From NCBI GenBank assembly GCA_002381615.1, contig DFWY01000029.1, forward strand, positions 1 to 64,000: a stretch of 64,000 nucleotides of DNA, written 5' to 3'. The stretch's first letter is position 1. Every line of letters begins with the position of its first letter. Made by a program: the position numbers and the translations under genes. A model generated the notes under the pieces. It had not been told where the DNA came from. It saw nothing but the letters and a program-made list of their open reading frames with translations, and did not search any database. Positions 37,028-45,689 of this stretch are shown piece by piece. This DNA comes from Polaromonas sp. UBA4122 (lineage in GTDB: Bacteria > Pseudomonadota > Gammaproteobacteria > Burkholderiales > Burkholderiaceae_C).

Positions 37028-37045
37028 GATTACATTTTTGTAAGG
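37028..37045. promoter_or_regulatory. Second cop-box-like site, upstream of the 36919 lipoprotein
   Basis: GATTACATTTTTGTAAGG matches GATTACATTTCTGTTATC of the cus divergon at 15 of 18 positions. TTACA-TTTT-TGTAA is also a perfect 5-bp inverted repeat. Located ~110 nt upstream of the lipoprotein start, in the right place for activation. Confidence 0.55.
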
Positions 37046-37164
37046 TTGGTGTCATGCTGAATGAAGTCTTCAACCTCTTAGGGAAACGCGGATCAAATCA
37101 ACTTTGACCACCTCAGCGGCGTAGCGCGTGTTTTTTGTTCGCGACGGAAGCGCTGGAGCCCAAT

Positions 37165-37689
37165 TTACAAGCCTGCAGATCTTAAAGCCGCCCGGATGCG
37201 AATGCGCCAAACCTTCATATGCACGCTCACACGCACTTTGAGCTGGTGGGCCATGCGCCAGGGCCACGAGCTGCGCACCTGCTCCAGTAGGCGGTCTTTC
37301 CAGTTTTTCCAGGGGGTGTAGAGACGTGCAAACCACTTCAGCTGCATCAGCGCGGGCTGGGTGAGCTGAAACAGCCGCGCCGCCAGCGCCGTGCCGGTGA
37401 GCTTGGCGGCCAGCACCAGCCCCAAGCCCAGCATGACATGGCCTCGGCCAAACAGGTAAAGCGCCAGCAGCTTGATAGGCACCAGCGCCCCCACAGGTAT
37501 ACCAAAAACCAGCAGGGCCGCCCAGGGCGGCAAGCGCGTAATCAGCCGCTCCAGCTGGCCCCACCACGGCAACCTGCCCAGTGCGGCAAAGCCTGCAGCC
37601 AGCTGCTCCCAGCCCCATTCCTCGAACAGCAAAAGCAGGGCAACCGGCGCGAGCAGGAGGGCCCGGAGGATCTTTTTAAGCAGGTTCAA
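37165..37689 (-). CDS. Membrane protein of unknown function
   Basis: 174 aa. N-terminal helix (LLLAPVALLLLFEEWGW), then two more hydrophobic segments (about 58-100), then a basic C-terminal half (LKVRVSVHMKVWRIRIRAAL). No family recognised. The 214-nt gap 37690-37903 that follows shows no supported gene. Confidence 0.75.
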   Translation of the reverse strand: MNLLKKILRALLLAPVALLLLFEEWGWEQLAAGFAALGRLPWWGQLERLITRLPPWAALLVFGIPVGALVPIKLLALYLFGRGHVMLGLGLVLAAKLTGTALAARLFQLTQPALMQLKWFARLYTPWKNWKDRLLEQVRSSWPWRMAHQLKVRVSVHMKVWRIRIRAALRSAGL

Positions 37690-37903
37690 GTCGCGTCAGG
37701 CTTCAACGCCTGCTGGAAAGGCTTTGACCCACGCGAGTATCGGGGGTCGCTGAATGAGCCACGCATGCCTGTTGATCTGGAAGCTGCACCGAAAGTTGCG
37801 CCGCGAGGCAAGGTCTTCGATGGCTGCGAAATTTCATGTCAGCATTGTGCTGTACCGGCCGCAGACATCGGCGGGCGGGCGGGAACTGCAGCCTTCGCAG
37901 TTG

Positions 37904-38425
37904 TCAAGCCAGCGGTGTGTTGACGCTATCCCTGTTCATGATGTGGTTGACTGCGCCGCGGCGTTCCAGCCGGTCTTCCAGCTGGCCCATGTAAGCGGCC
38001 ATGGTGTTGTCGGATTGCTCGATGCGGGTCAGCAGTGCCTGCTGCTGCTGGGCAAAGCGCTCGGTCAGCACGGTGCTGACGGCGACGTCGTGTTGCTGCG
38101 CGGCCGTGGCTTGCGTTTCCAGGTAGCTGCGCAATTCGGTAAAGCGCGAGGCTTCGGCCTTATCGGCCAGCTCGCGCTGAGTGTTCAGTTCACGGGCATT
38201 CTTTCGGGTTTCAATCAGGTGGGTGCTTTGCATATAGAGCGTGCTGGCCAGAAAAACAACCGTTGCCGCGACCAGCAACAGCAGCATGACCAGGCCCAGC
38301 GAAACCTGGATGGTGGTGAAGCCCAGGCTTAGCACGCTGATGCGCGTGAACTCGTCCACGTTGAGTGCGACAAAGCCCGCAACAAGCAGAATGGCAATGA
38401 CTAAAAGAATGGTGCGGATACGCAT
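37904..38425 (-). CDS. LapA-like membrane protein
   Basis: 173 aa. Two N-terminal transmembrane helices (about 5-22 and 40-62) separated by NVDEFTRISVLSLGF, then a coiled-coil-rich cytoplasmic tail (about 68-160). The helix-loop-helix plus NVDEF pattern resembles the LapA domain (DUF1049) of lipopolysaccharide assembly proteins. Sits divergently from tex. Confidence 0.65.
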   Translation of the reverse strand: MRIRTILLVIAILLVAGFVALNVDEFTRISVLSLGFTTIQVSLGLVMLLLLVAATVVFLASTLYMQSTHLIETRKNARELNTQRELADKAEASRFTELRSYLETQATAAQQHDVAVSTVLTERFAQQQQALLTRIEQSDNTMAAYMGQLEDRLERRGAVNHIMNRDSVNTPLA

Positions 38426-38620
38426 GGTTGTCTTTCTGGAGGACTGAATAAATTCGCTACAAAGTAGCTTGCAATTATGAGCATGAGGGTCCTTTTCAGC
38501 TGTGGGACAATGCCGTCCCTTGACGTCAGTTTATGGGGGGAAGGGCTTGCCGGCAGGCCGCAAGCCTGTCCCAGCTCATGGCCTTCTCATAGCCTTCCAG
38601 CCGAACACTATTTTTCCAAT

Positions 38621-40969
38621 ATGCAGAAAATCATCCGCCAGATTGCCGCAGAAATCAAAGCCCAGGAACATCAAGTCAAGGCAGCGGTGGAGCTGCTCGA
38701 TGGCGGCGCGACTGTACCGTTTATTGCGCGCTACCGCAAGGAAGCCACCGGCGGGCTGGACGACATCCAGTTGCGCGAACTCGAATACCGCCTTAGCTAC
38801 CTGCGCGAGCTCGAAGACCGCCGCGAAGCCGTTTTAAAAAGCATTGAAGAGCAGGGCAAGCTCACGCCACCGCTGCGCGCCGCCATTGAGCGGGCCGCCA
38901 CCAAGCAAGACCTGGAAGACCTGTACCTGCCCTACAAGCCCAAGCGCCGCACCAAAGGCCAGATTGCACGCGAAGCCGGCATTGAGCCGCTGGCCGATGC
39001 GCTGTTTGCAAATTCCACGTTGGTGCCCGCCGACGAGGCCGCCGCCTATGTGAAAACCGAAAAGAACGAAAGCGGCGACGATTTCACCACAGTGCAGGCC
39101 GTGCTCGACGGCGTGCGCGACATCCTGAGCGAGCGCTGGGCCGAAGATGCCGCACTGGTGCAGTTGTTGCGTAACTGGCTCTGGAGCGAAGGCCTGTTTT
39201 CGTCCAAGCTGGTCACCGGCAAGGACGAAAACAACGCCGATAACGCCAAGTTCCGCGATTACTTCGATTACGACGAGCCGATTGGCCGCGTGCCCTCGCA
39301 CCGCGCGCTGGCGGTGTTCCGTGGCCGCGGGTTGGAGATTCTGGACGCCAAGCTGGTGCTGCCGGTGCCGCCAGAAGCAGGCCAGCCCAGCATTGCCGAA
39401 GGAAAAATTGCACTGCATCTGGGCTGGAGCCACAAGGCACGGCCGGCCGACGATCTGATCCGCAAATGCGTGGCCTGGACCTGGCGCGTCAAGCTCAGCC
39501 TGTCGCTGGAGCGCGACCTGTTCACCCGCCTGCGGGAGGACGCCGAAAAAGTCGCCATCAAGGTGTTTGCCGACAACCTGCGCGACCTGCTGCTGGCCGC
39601 GCCCGCTGGCCCGCGCGTGGTGATGGGGCTTGACCCAGGCATTCGGACCGGCGTGAAAGTGGCCGTGGTCGATGCCACCGGCAAGCTGGTGGAAACCGCC
39701 ACGGTCTTCCCGCACGAGCCACGCAAAGACTGGGACGGCTCGCTCCACACCCTGGCCAAGCTCTGCGACAAGCACGGCGTCAACCTGATCGCCATTGGCA
39801 ACGGCACGGCCAGCCGCGAAACCGACAAGCTGGCCGCCGACCTGATGAAGCAGATTGACGGCATGCAGCGCGTGGTGGTCAGCGAAGCCGGCGCATCGGT
39901 CTATTCGGCCAGCGAGTTTGCCAGCCAGGAAATGCCCGACGTGGACGTGAGCCTGCGCGGCGCCGCCAGCATTGCGCGCCGCCTGCAGGACCCGCTGGCC
40001 GAGCTGGTCAAGATCGACCCCAAATCGATCGGCGTCGGCCAATACCAGCACGACGTGAACCAGAGCGACCTGGCGCGCAGCCTGGACACCGTGGTTGAAG
40101 ACTGCGTGAACAGCGTGGGCGTGGACCTGAACACCGCCAGCGTGCCGCTGTTGGCGCGCGTGTCGGGCCTGAGCCAGACGGTGGCCAAGTCGGTGGTGCG
40201 CTGGCGCGACGTCAACGGCGCCTTCGCCAGCCGCGCCGATTTGCTCAAGGTCACCGGCCTGGGCACCAAAACCTTTGAGCAGAGCGCCGGCTTTTTGCGC
40301 CTGCGCGGCGGCAGCAACCCGCTGGACATGACCGGCGTGCACCCTGAAACCTACGCGGTGGTGGAGAAAATCATGGTGCACACCGGAAAACCTGTGGCCG
40401 AACTGATGGGCCGCGCCGAGATGCTCAAAACCCTGAAACCCGAGCTGTTCGCCAATGAGAAGTTCGGTGTCATCACGGTCAAGGACATCCTGGCCGAGCT
40501 GGAAAAACCAGCGCGCGACCCGCGCCCTGACTTCAAGGTGGCGCGCTTTAACGACGGCATTGAAGACATCAAGGACCTCAAGGAAGGCATGATGCTGGAA
40601 GGAACCGTCAGTAACGTGGCGGCCTTTGGCGCGTTTGTGGATATTGGTGTGCACCAGGACGGCCTGGTGCATGTGAGCCAGTTGGCCAACAAGTTTGTGA
40701 CCGACGCGCGCGAGGTGGTGAAAACCGGCGACATCGTCAAGGTGCGCGTGACCGAAATCGACGTGGCGCGCAAACGCATCGGCCTGACCATGAAACTGGG
40801 CGATGCCCCCGCACGGCGCGACGGCCCGCGTGACAACCGCTTTGAAAGCGCGCGGCCCGGCCCGCAAAATCGCGGCGGTTATGGCGGCGGGCGTCAAGGT
40901 GCACCTCAGCCTGCAGCAGGGACTGCCATGGAGTCGGCCTTCAGCAAGCTGGCGGCACTCAAGAAATAG
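38621..40969 (+). CDS. tex: Tex-type transcription accessory/RNA-binding protein
   Basis: 782 aa. The ATG at 38621 gives the standard MQKIIRQIAAEIKAQ start; the frame is open upstream but not family-like. Order: N-terminal Tex helices, YqgF/RNase-H-like core (about 330-460, MGLDPGIRTGVKVAVVD), helix-hairpin-helix repeats (NTASVPLLARVSGLSQTVAK), and an S1 domain (about 655-725, GTVSNVAAFGAFVDIG). A Gly/Arg-rich tail follows. Cytoplasmic RNA-binding factor needed for full transcription of some genes and for stress survival in other bacteria. Confidence 0.95.
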   Translation: MQKIIRQIAAEIKAQEHQVKAAVELLDGGATVPFIARYRKEATGGLDDIQLRELEYRLSYLRELEDRREAVLKSIEEQGKLTPPLRAAIERAATKQDLEDLYLPYKPKRRTKGQIAREAGIEPLADALFANSTLVPADEAAAYVKTEKNESGDDFTTVQAVLDGVRDILSERWAEDAALVQLLRNWLWSEGLFSSKLVTGKDENNADNAKFRDYFDYDEPIGRVPSHRALAVFRGRGLEILDAKLVLPVPPEAGQPSIAEGKIALHLGWSHKARPADDLIRKCVAWTWRVKLSLSLERDLFTRLREDAEKVAIKVFADNLRDLLLAAPAGPRVVMGLDPGIRTGVKVAVVDATGKLVETATVFPHEPRKDWDGSLHTLAKLCDKHGVNLIAIGNGTASRETDKLAADLMKQIDGMQRVVVSEAGASVYSASEFASQEMPDVDVSLRGAASIARRLQDPLAELVKIDPKSIGVGQYQHDVNQSDLARSLDTVVEDCVNSVGVDLNTASVPLLARVSGLSQTVAKSVVRWRDVNGAFASRADLLKVTGLGTKTFEQSAGFLRLRGGSNPLDMTGVHPETYAVVEKIMVHTGKPVAELMGRAEMLKTLKPELFANEKFGVITVKDILAELEKPARDPRPDFKVARFNDGIEDIKDLKEGMMLEGTVSNVAAFGAFVDIGVHQDGLVHVSQLANKFVTDAREVVKTGDIVKVRVTEIDVARKRIGLTMKLGDAPARRDGPRDNRFESARPGPQNRGGYGGGRQGAPQPAAGTAMESAFSKLAALKK

Positions 40970-41140
40970 GGCCAAGGAGGGAAGGGTGGGCGAGGGCGTG
41001 CCTCGGTCTCACCCACGACGGCTTTTTAGGAAGTTTGATGGTCAAATAGCCCTGTAGCCCATATAGAACGTTAGCAAACAGCTATAAAAAATATAGCAAA
41101 TTGCAGACCGACCATCTATAAACTCAAGATCAGTCCTCCG
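40970..41140. repeat. Palindromic repeat copy R6 and tex downstream region
   Basis: The repeat itself is 41043-41100: CAAATAGCCCTGTAGCCC, then the spacer, then AACAGCTATAAAAAATATAG. The remainder is non-coding. Confidence 0.65.
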
Positions 41141-41450
41141 ATGAAAGCCCTCCGCTTCTACGTCGGCGCCTCTGGCGCGACGGCATATCGAGAAAAACGG
41201 TTTGCAGCCGCAAGACATTGCGGTGGTGCCAGGCGCAGCGGGCGGCCCCCAAGGGCCTGATTCTGGGTGCACTTGACCGTTTCATCTTGGGTGACTGGCT
41301 GGCCCGGACCACGCACCCGGTGCATCTGGTGGGGTTCCTCGATAGGCGCATGGCCACGGCTTGCCTGAATGACCCGCTGGCCGCCTTTGAAAGGCTGGAG
41401 CATGACGATATTCACCAGCACTACGAACTGCAACCGGGGCAAAAGGGGTG
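41141..41450 (+). pseudogene. Patatin-like phospholipase pseudogene
   Basis: Pieces MKALRFYVGAS, then in another frame IEKNGLQPQDIAVVPGAAGG, then after an extra C in CCCCC (about 41246) KGLILGALDRFILGDWL, then MATACLNDPLAAFERLEHDD and HQHYELQPGQKG. This is the N-terminal third of a Comamonadaceae patatin-like enzyme. The catalytic GASIG serine motif expected after VHLVG is lost. At least two frameshifts and the missing C-terminal two-thirds make it dead. Confidence 0.75.
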
Positions 41451-41804
41451 ACCGCAAGGATTCGTGCGAAATTGGGCAACAAGCCCAATAGTTATAACGC
41501 TGCGCCTCTGCGTGGTGTATTGGTGCCAACGGAACAAGGAAATCAGATAGGCCATTTCCATACATTCACTTTCAGCCACTATCAGGATGCCCTTCACCCT
41601 TTTTTTGCACCGTCTATCCTTCGCGGATGTGATAGATCCGCTCGAACGTCGGAATGAATTTTCCAGCCTGGTCCGGGCACTTTAATTGCGAGCGCTTTAC
41701 TGAAAGTTCAGTTCGGCTGTCTTGGTGACCAAACACCAGTTGCTGCAGCACTGCCCATTCGATGGTCTTGAGCGCGATGGGACTCGACCTGCCATAGCAC
41801 GAAT
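41451..41804. other. Gap without a supported gene
   Basis: 354 nt after the patatin remnant. On the minus strand a 64-codon frame (TTG at 41808) overlaps the end of the iron-sulfur gene, but it has no recognised family. Some sequence may be eroded patatin 3' part. Confidence 0.4.
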
Positions 41805-43145
41805 TCAAGCTGGTAACTGCCGCGCCACCATCTCGACCACGCTTTCAATCTTTGTGGGCCACTGGTCGGCTTCGGCACCGGCCATGAAGTTCAGGCGGCA
41901 ACTGGCACAGGACACCACCACGGTATCAGCGCCTGTGGCATTGATCTGCTCACGTTTGATCTCCCATGCCTTGTGGCGCAAGCCCTCAGCGCGGTTGATA
42001 AGAAAGACGCCAGCCCCGCCACCACAGCACCAGTTTTGCTCAGCCGTGGGGGTGGTCTCAATCAGGTCCATACCCAGCGCTTTGAGCGCATCACGCGGCT
42101 CGGTCATCACGCCGCCATGGCGCGCGAGCTTGCAGGCGTCGTGGTACGTGATCTTGCGGCCGGCTTGCGCAGGCTCTGCGGGCAGCAGCTTAAGCCGACC
42201 GCTGGTGACCTCGCGGCCAATGTATTCAGATACTGCCAACACGTCAAACGGTAGCGGCTGGCCGTTGGTCAATCGTCCGTCCCAGCGCAACGCAGGGTAA
42301 GCGTGGCCGCACTCGGGCAGGATGACGATTTTGGCGTCAATAGTCAGCGCCTCATCAATCAGGCGCTGGCTAGCGGCTTTTTGCAGCGCCTCGCTGCCCG
42401 ACAACAGACCAAAATTCGCCGCCTCGAAACCGGCACTGCGCAGCGTCCAGCGCACCCCCAGATAGTTTAGGATACGCGCCGCAGCCGCGAGCGCATCCTG
42501 ATATAGCAACACGTCGATCACGGTAGTGACCAGCATCACGTCGGCTTTGGGCTCGTCCAACGGAATTACAATGCCCTGCGCGCGCAGAGTTTCTAGTGTC
42601 TGCTGGAGCTGCGCCGGGCCGACACCGAACACTGTGCCGCGTTCGGCCTGTTCTTGTGCAACAGCCTGCAGTTCAAGCGGCGCAAGCCCCGCTTCGTAAA
42701 GCGCTTCTCGCATCACGTTCACGCCGCGCGCGGTATTGACGCCCATGGGGCAGATCATGCTGCAGCGGCCACATTCGGTGCACGAGTCATAGACCAGTTC
42801 CTGCCACTCCTTAAGGTCGGCCACGGTGATGTCGGGGGTGAACAGGCGTTTCAGGGGCGCGAAGGCCGAGGTCTCACGCGCATGCACGCGGCGCAGTAAA
42901 TCCAGCTTTCGGCTGGGACTGTACTTGGGGTCCCCCGTGCTTTGGTAGAAATGGCAGGACTCAGAGCAGTAGCCGCAGTTGACGCAGGCTTCGAGGTCGA
43001 GCGCCAGTCCTCGGTCGATCTTGGCGCGCATGACAGTCTTGGCACGCGCCAGCCGTTCCACGTCAGTCAGTGGAACGGGCTGCGCCATCTCCGGCAGGTG
43101 GTGAATGGCTTCCAGAAAACCATGAAAAACATCCATATTAATCAT
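41805..43145 (-). CDS. HdrD/GlpC-like (Fe-S)-binding oxidoreductase subunit
   Basis: 446 aa from the ATG at 43145, which overlaps the partner gene's stop (ATGA); an upstream in-frame start is not supported. Two 4Fe-4S motifs (CVNCGYCSESCHFY and CTECGRCSMICPMG). Then two CCG-domain repeats: the first is degenerate, the second has CKLAR...WCCGGGAGVF...CASC. It belongs to heterodisulfide-reductase-like/DsrK-like subunits that pass electrons from a membrane cytochrome b to a disulfide or other acceptor. Confidence 0.85.
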   Translation of the reverse strand: MINMDVFHGFLEAIHHLPEMAQPVPLTDVERLARAKTVMRAKIDRGLALDLEACVNCGYCSESCHFYQSTGDPKYSPSRKLDLLRRVHARETSAFAPLKRLFTPDITVADLKEWQELVYDSCTECGRCSMICPMGVNTARGVNVMREALYEAGLAPLELQAVAQEQAERGTVFGVGPAQLQQTLETLRAQGIVIPLDEPKADVMLVTTVIDVLLYQDALAAAARILNYLGVRWTLRSAGFEAANFGLLSGSEALQKAASQRLIDEALTIDAKIVILPECGHAYPALRWDGRLTNGQPLPFDVLAVSEYIGREVTSGRLKLLPAEPAQAGRKITYHDACKLARHGGVMTEPRDALKALGMDLIETTPTAEQNWCCGGGAGVFLINRAEGLRHKAWEIKREQINATGADTVVVSCASCRLNFMAGAEADQWPTKIESVVEMVARQLPA

Positions 43146-43822
43146 GAGCGCACTCCGCGACGGCCGAAGAACGTGGCCAGCTGCATGCGGGCCGGCAGCA
43201 CCAAAAAGGCATGCATCAGTTTGCCGAACGGAAACCACATCAGTAGCAATTCCAGCGTCAGCAAATGCACTGCCAGCGGGCCGGGATAGATCACATGGTC
43301 ACGCGTCAAGATGCTGGCGGACGAATCACCGATCACCGCCATGCCGGTGACGAGGGGAAGGAATGTGACGGTCCAAGTGATCCAATCGTCGGCCTTGGAA
43401 ATCTTTTTCAATACTGGATCGGTCAGGCGAAATAGCAGGGCCAGGAGCAGCGAAATTATGGTGACGGCGGCAGAAAGGTACATCACAAGGTCGGGAAGCG
43501 CCGGCCACGACAAGCTGGTAGTGCGCCGGACGAAGGCAATGTGCGGCGCGTAGCCCAGAAACACAACAGCCAGCCCTATGTGAAATACATAGGGGTTGCT
43601 GTTGACCAGGGTGGCGCTTGGATGAAAGCCACCCCTTGGCACCATACGTGTGAATGCCGCTCTGAGTGCGGCGCCGGTGCCAAATTCTTGCCGCGCGGGC
43701 GCACCAGTCGTTTGTGAAACAGGTATTCGCCACAAAGAAAAGAGGCGCCAAGAGACGCCCACGACGAAGATAAAAATCGCTACGATAAGAAAGGGACCGC
43801 GTACCCAGTTCAGGAGATTCAT
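43142..43822 (-). CDS. NarI/HdrE/DsrM-like membrane cytochrome b subunit
   Basis: 226 aa with about five hydrophobic segments. Histidines in NPYVFHIGLAVVFLGYAPHI and in VIYPGPLAVHLLTLELLLMW suit haem b ligation as in the NarI family. Its partner is the iron-sulfur subunit with which it overlaps by 4 nt; together they form an HdrDE-like menaquinol or ubiquinol oxidoreductase. An FNR-like box lies 60 nt upstream. Confidence 0.85.
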   Translation of the reverse strand: MNLLNWVRGPFLIVAIFIFVVGVSWRLFSLWRIPVSQTTGAPARQEFGTGAALRAAFTRMVPRGGFHPSATLVNSNPYVFHIGLAVVFLGYAPHIAFVRRTTSLSWPALPDLVMYLSAAVTIISLLLALLFRLTDPVLKKISKADDWITWTVTFLPLVTGMAVIGDSSASILTRDHVIYPGPLAVHLLTLELLLMWFPFGKLMHAFLVLPARMQLATFFGRRGVRS

Positions 43823-43881
43823 GCGATTGCCCCTTTTTTAAATTAATTTTTTTACATTACGACGAACGTCGGAAAATTTGG

Positions 43882-43895
43882 TTGATAAACATCAA
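43882..43895 (-). promoter_or_regulatory. FNR/Anr-like box upstream of the HdrDE-like genes
   Basis: TTGAT-AAAC-ATCAA: perfect match to the FNR consensus TTGAT-N4-ATCAA, centred about 66 nt upstream of the membrane-subunit ATG. With a 25-nt leader this would be the class II -41.5 position for low-oxygen activation. The same bases overlap the small ORF of the cassette remnant. Confidence 0.55.
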
Positions 43896-44052
43896 GCTGT
43901 GGACTGAACCTGACTGGGATTCGTCTACACAAGACGCTGTATATACAGATACAGCCAAGGAAAAAGCAGACGAGCTTTGTAATGCATTGAATGAGGTCGT
44001 GGAAGTGCTAAGAAAAGAAGTTCACGAGATGATTTCAGTGCCACACACTTAA
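43882..44052 (+). CDS. Small cassette-type ORF (56 aa, possibly truncated)
   Basis: Open frame that could start with TTG at 43882 and ends with TAA at 44050-44052, inside the attC-like site. It contains DSSTQDAVYTDTAKEKADEL and LNEVVEVLRKEVHEM, a charged helical pattern. The frame is open further upstream, so its true start may be lost. Cassette ORFs typically end inside or next to attC, as here. Function unknown. Confidence 0.4.
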   Translation: MINIKLWTEPDWDSSTQDAVYTDTAKEKADELCNALNEVVEVLRKEVHEMISVPHT

Positions 44053-44143
44053 CAAAGCGTTCAATTCGTTCGCTACGCTCACTGGGAAATCTCACACGCT
44101 GCGTTCGCTCTGTTCCGGCTGCCCATTAACGTGGCGTTCTAAC
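44047..44143 (+). mobile_element. attC-like recombination site (gene-cassette remnant)
   Basis: Starts TTAACAAAGCGTTCAAT, ends ATTAACGTGGCGTTCTAAC. Outer AAC/GTT arms pair, and inner CGTT-C-AAT pairs with ATTAACG with one extra unpaired C, the hallmark L'' extrahelical base. The ~70-nt centre contains CGTTCGCTACGCTCACTGGG and TTCCGGCTGCCC. The right end GTTCTAAC deviates from GTTRRRY. No integrase gene is visible, so this is a lone or dead cassette. Bases 44144-44319 show nothing supported. Confidence 0.6.
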
Positions 44144-44319
44144 CCTCTGCTTTTCGGAGTCATCACTGGCCGCTTTGGGCATGCTGTTGCCAGCCACTCG
44201 CCGTCACTGACCGACTCCTCACAGTCTTTTTCTGTCGTTCGGGGATACACGTTTGACCGTCCGGCGTCAGCCGAAAGGTGCCGGCGAGCCTCTGAATGTG
44301 GTCAGGGGAGGCGCAACCA

Positions 44320-45468
44320 TCAAAGCGACTGCTCCAACATCTCCTCATAGTCCTCCACGCTGGCCAGCCGCGGATTCGTCTTGTGGCAATGATCGGCCAG
44401 CGCGCCTTCGATGATGCGGCTGAACTGGTCGCGCTGTACGCCCATCGCCGCCAGGCCGGTGGGCAGGCCGAGGCGGGCGTTCATGTCATTGATGGCTTCG
44501 GGAATGTCGCTGCCTAACGCCAGCCCCATGGCGCGGGCCATGCGGTCCAGGCGATGCTCTTTCTGCACCGATTCGGCTTGGGCGTTAAAGCGCACCACGG
44601 CGGGTAAGAACATGGCGTTCAGCGTGCCATGGTGCAGGCGTGGGTCAACACCGCCCAGGCTATGGCTCAGCGAATGCACGCAGCCCAGCCCTTTCTGAAA
44701 GGCCATGGCGCCCTGCATCGAGGCACTCATCATGTTCAAACGTGCCCTGCGGTCGCTACCGTCGCGCGTGGCGCGCTCGATGTGCGTCCAGCCGCGCTCC
44801 AGGCCATCCAGCGCAATGCCGTCGGCCGGTGGGTTGAAGGCGGGCGCCATGAAGGTTTCCATGCAATGCGCAATCGCGTCCATGCCGGTGGCGGCGGTCA
44901 GTTTGGCGGGCAGGCCGAGGGTAAGTTCTGGGTCGCAAATCGCGGTTTTTGGCACCAGGTACCAGGAGTGAAAACCCAGCTTGCGGTGGTCGTCCACGAT
45001 GAGGATGGCGCCGCGCGCCACTTCGCTGCCGGTGCCGCTGGTGGTGGGCACGGCAATCAGCGGCGCCACGCGCTCGGTGATTTTCGGTGAGCCGCCTTCG
45101 ATGGTGGCGTAGGTTTTGAGCGGGCCTTCGTGAGTGGCGGCAATCGCCACGCCCTTGGCGCAATCAATCGCCGAGCCGCCGCCCACGGCAATCAAGCCGT
45201 CGCAGCCGCTGGCTTTGTACAGCGCGGCTGCCGCGCGCACCGCTGCTTCGGTGGGGTTGGAGGGCGTCTGGTCAAACACGGCCACCGTCATGCCGGAGCC
45301 TGACGGATTCAGGGCATCGAGCGCTTTTTGTAGTATGCCTGCCGCCTTGACGCCGGGGTCTGTAACGATGAGAGGCCGGGTGATGCCGACACGCTCGCAT
45401 TCCTGCCTGAGCAGTTTGATGGCGCCAAATTCAAACTGGATCTGGGTGACGTAGTAAATGAAGGCCAT
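44320..45468 (-). CDS. Iron-containing alcohol dehydrogenase (type III)
   Basis: 382 aa from the ATG at 45468; the frame extends upstream without family support. Metal site residues in GMDAIAHCMETF and HSLSHSLGGVDPRLHHGTLN, nucleotide loop GGGSAIDCAKGVAI. Family III alcohol dehydrogenases interconvert alcohols and aldehydes with NAD(P). Monocistronic. Confidence 0.9.
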   Translation of the reverse strand: MAFIYYVTQIQFEFGAIKLLRQECERVGITRPLIVTDPGVKAAGILQKALDALNPSGSGMTVAVFDQTPSNPTEAAVRAAAALYKASGCDGLIAVGGGSAIDCAKGVAIAATHEGPLKTYATIEGGSPKITERVAPLIAVPTTSGTGSEVARGAILIVDDHRKLGFHSWYLVPKTAICDPELTLGLPAKLTAATGMDAIAHCMETFMAPAFNPPADGIALDGLERGWTHIERATRDGSDRRARLNMMSASMQGAMAFQKGLGCVHSLSHSLGGVDPRLHHGTLNAMFLPAVVRFNAQAESVQKEHRLDRMARAMGLALGSDIPEAINDMNARLGLPTGLAAMGVQRDQFSRIIEGALADHCHKTNPRLASVEDYEEMLEQSL

Positions 45469-45547
45469 GGCTTGCTTGTCTTTCTGCGTTGTACGATGCG
45501 GGGCTAATCCCTGATCTTGTCCCAATCTTGTCCGAATCAGGTTCACT

Positions 45548-45590
45548 CTACTTTAATAGCTGCAGACGCCCATGAATTGCAAGAAAACCC
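45548..45590 (+). repeat. Palindromic repeat copy R7 (partial)
   Basis: CTACTTTAATAGCTGCAGACGCC is a half copy of the repeat in the gap between the alcohol dehydrogenase and the thioesterase-GNAT gene. A 35-codon ORF at 45573 was judged accidental. Confidence 0.45.
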
Positions 45591-45689
45591 TGATCGCAGT
45601 CACTTTGGCGCGTGATGGCCGCGCTCATGCCGATGCGGCGCGGGCGCTGCGGCAAGCTTTTGGCACACTTTCAACCTGACTTCACCAAT

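Noticed and set aside
37070..37618. 182-codon minus-strand frame overlapping the membrane protein gene 37165-37689
   Set aside because: Different frame with Ala/Gly/Arg-rich shadow composition; the other frame has clear transmembrane segments and a basic tail.
38834..40975. 713-codon minus-strand frame opposite tex
   Set aside because: Antisense shadow of a fully conserved gene; composition is His/Ala/Gly-rich and non-protein-like.
41614..41808. 64-codon minus-strand ORF overlapping the end of the HdrD-like gene
   Set aside because: TTG start, no recognised family and located in an eroded region; cannot be supported as a gene.
45573..45680. 35-codon ORF before the thioesterase-GNAT gene
   Set aside because: Short, overlaps a repeat half copy, no ribosome binding site or conservation evidence.
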